The translations under genes and the position numbers were made by a program. A stretch of DNA of 64,000 nt from the NCBI RefSeq assembly GCF_014489615.1, contig NZ_CP060825.1, forward strand, positions 5,156,501 through 5,220,500, in the 5' to 3' direction. Each line of letters opens with the position of its first letter. Position 1 is the first letter of the stretch. Under the pieces are notes generated by a model, which saw only the letters and a program-made list of their open reading frames with translations, ran no database searches and was not told the DNA's origin. Origin of the DNA: Streptomyces genisteinicus. Its GTDB lineage: Bacteria; Actinomycetota; Actinomycetes; Streptomycetales; Streptomycetaceae. Below are positions 63,864 to 64,000 of this stretch, in pieces.

Positions 63864-64000
63864 TCAGCGCCCTGCCGTCACGGCCGCCTCCGGCTCCCCG
63901 GCCGTGCGGCCGGCCGGCCGCTCCGTGCGGCGCAGCACCACCGCGGCGAGCACGGCCGCGCCGACCAGCACGGCTCCGCCGCCGATCGCGGCGGTCCCCA
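63864..64000 (-). CDS. C-terminus of a membrane protein, possibly an MFS transporter (partial)
   Basis: Minus-strand frame ending TGA at 63866-63864; the gene continues beyond the window. The visible 45 residues are one hydrophobic helix (AIGGGAVLVGAAVLAAVVLR) followed by a basic and then acidic tail ending AAVTAGR. This is how many drug-exporter MFS proteins of Streptomyces end, but a single helix does not prove the family. Its orientation is convergent with serA, and the shared terminator lies between. Confidence 0.5.
   Translation of the reverse strand, partial: GTAAIGGGAVLVGAAVLAAVVLRRTERPAGRTAGEPEAAVTAGR

Noticed and set aside
1..64000. CRISPR arrays, rRNA, tRNA genes, insertion sequences and prophage
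   Set aside because: No regularly spaced repeats, no tRNA-like cloverleaf, no transposase or phage structural motif was noticed. This was a visual scan, so a short tRNA could be missed.

Overview
The window is high-GC actinobacterial chromosome, almost certainly Streptomyces. Third codon positions are nearly all G or C, and GTG and TTG starts are common. Terminators are mostly long GC hairpins without U-tracts, and Tat or Sec signal peptides are frequent. The conserved backbone (dpp transporter, cysteine desulfurase, mnmA, ligA next to a GGDEF/EAL gene, gatC-gatA-gatB, a second GGDEF/EAL gene, ilvB-ilvN-ilvC-serA) matches the Streptomyces core gene order as I recall it. Accessory genes are inserted between these anchors.

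Layout. 1-3466: end of a dipeptide/oligopeptide ABC transporter operon. 3523-6517: a TRIC-type channel, a thioesterase and a convergent TetR regulator that share a promoter motif, and two small membrane proteins. 6952-8115: cysteine desulfurase. 8468-11853: a secreted lectin with an aerolysin-like C-terminus, convergent with an FG-GAP repeat protein. 12156-18579: a MerR/sliding-clamp fusion divergent from a three-gene operon (AlbA_2 ATPase, orphan ParA ATPase, and a GmrSD-type nuclease fused to an alkyltransferase-like domain), a candidate defence locus. 18720-20975: a small RiPP cluster on the minus strand (precursor, radical SAM/SPASM maturase, unknown protein), probably of the cyclophane (triceptide) type. 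21793-22854: a small secreted protein behind a DasR-like operator, and a peptidoglycan amidase. 22916-27570: mnmA, then a formylglycine-generating enzyme with its likely client sulfatase. 27736-33174: alpha/beta hydrolase, LOG-like protein, SDR, MetE-like protein and ligA. 33536-35653: membrane GGDEF-EAL protein. 35654-36176: repeat-rich spacer. 36177-39739: gatC, gatA, a conserved 80-residue ORF and gatB. 39878-48285: secreted and envelope proteins (phospholipase C, MMPL transporter, beta-lactamase-fold hydrolase) and small ORFs. 48387-55055: a large LAL regulator, a PQQ-type sugar dehydrogenase lipoprotein, an aldo/keto reductase and a 2-hydroxyacid dehydrogenase. 55438-58254: PAS-GGDEF protein with a degenerate EAL domain. 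58288-61977: ilv leader peptide, U-tract terminator and ilvBNC. 62202-63794: serA. The window ends in the C-terminus of a membrane protein on the minus strand.

Most notable features: the AlbA_2/ParA/GmrSD-ATL locus with its divergent MerR-clamp gene; the RiPP cluster with a repeated aromatic-X-X core and a hairpin placed between precursor and maturase; the lectin/pore-former; the DasR-type site overlapping a promoter; and a complete-looking translational attenuator ahead of ilvB. I saw no rRNA, tRNA, CRISPR array, insertion sequence or prophage. All family assignments come from motifs read by eye. No database search was run.
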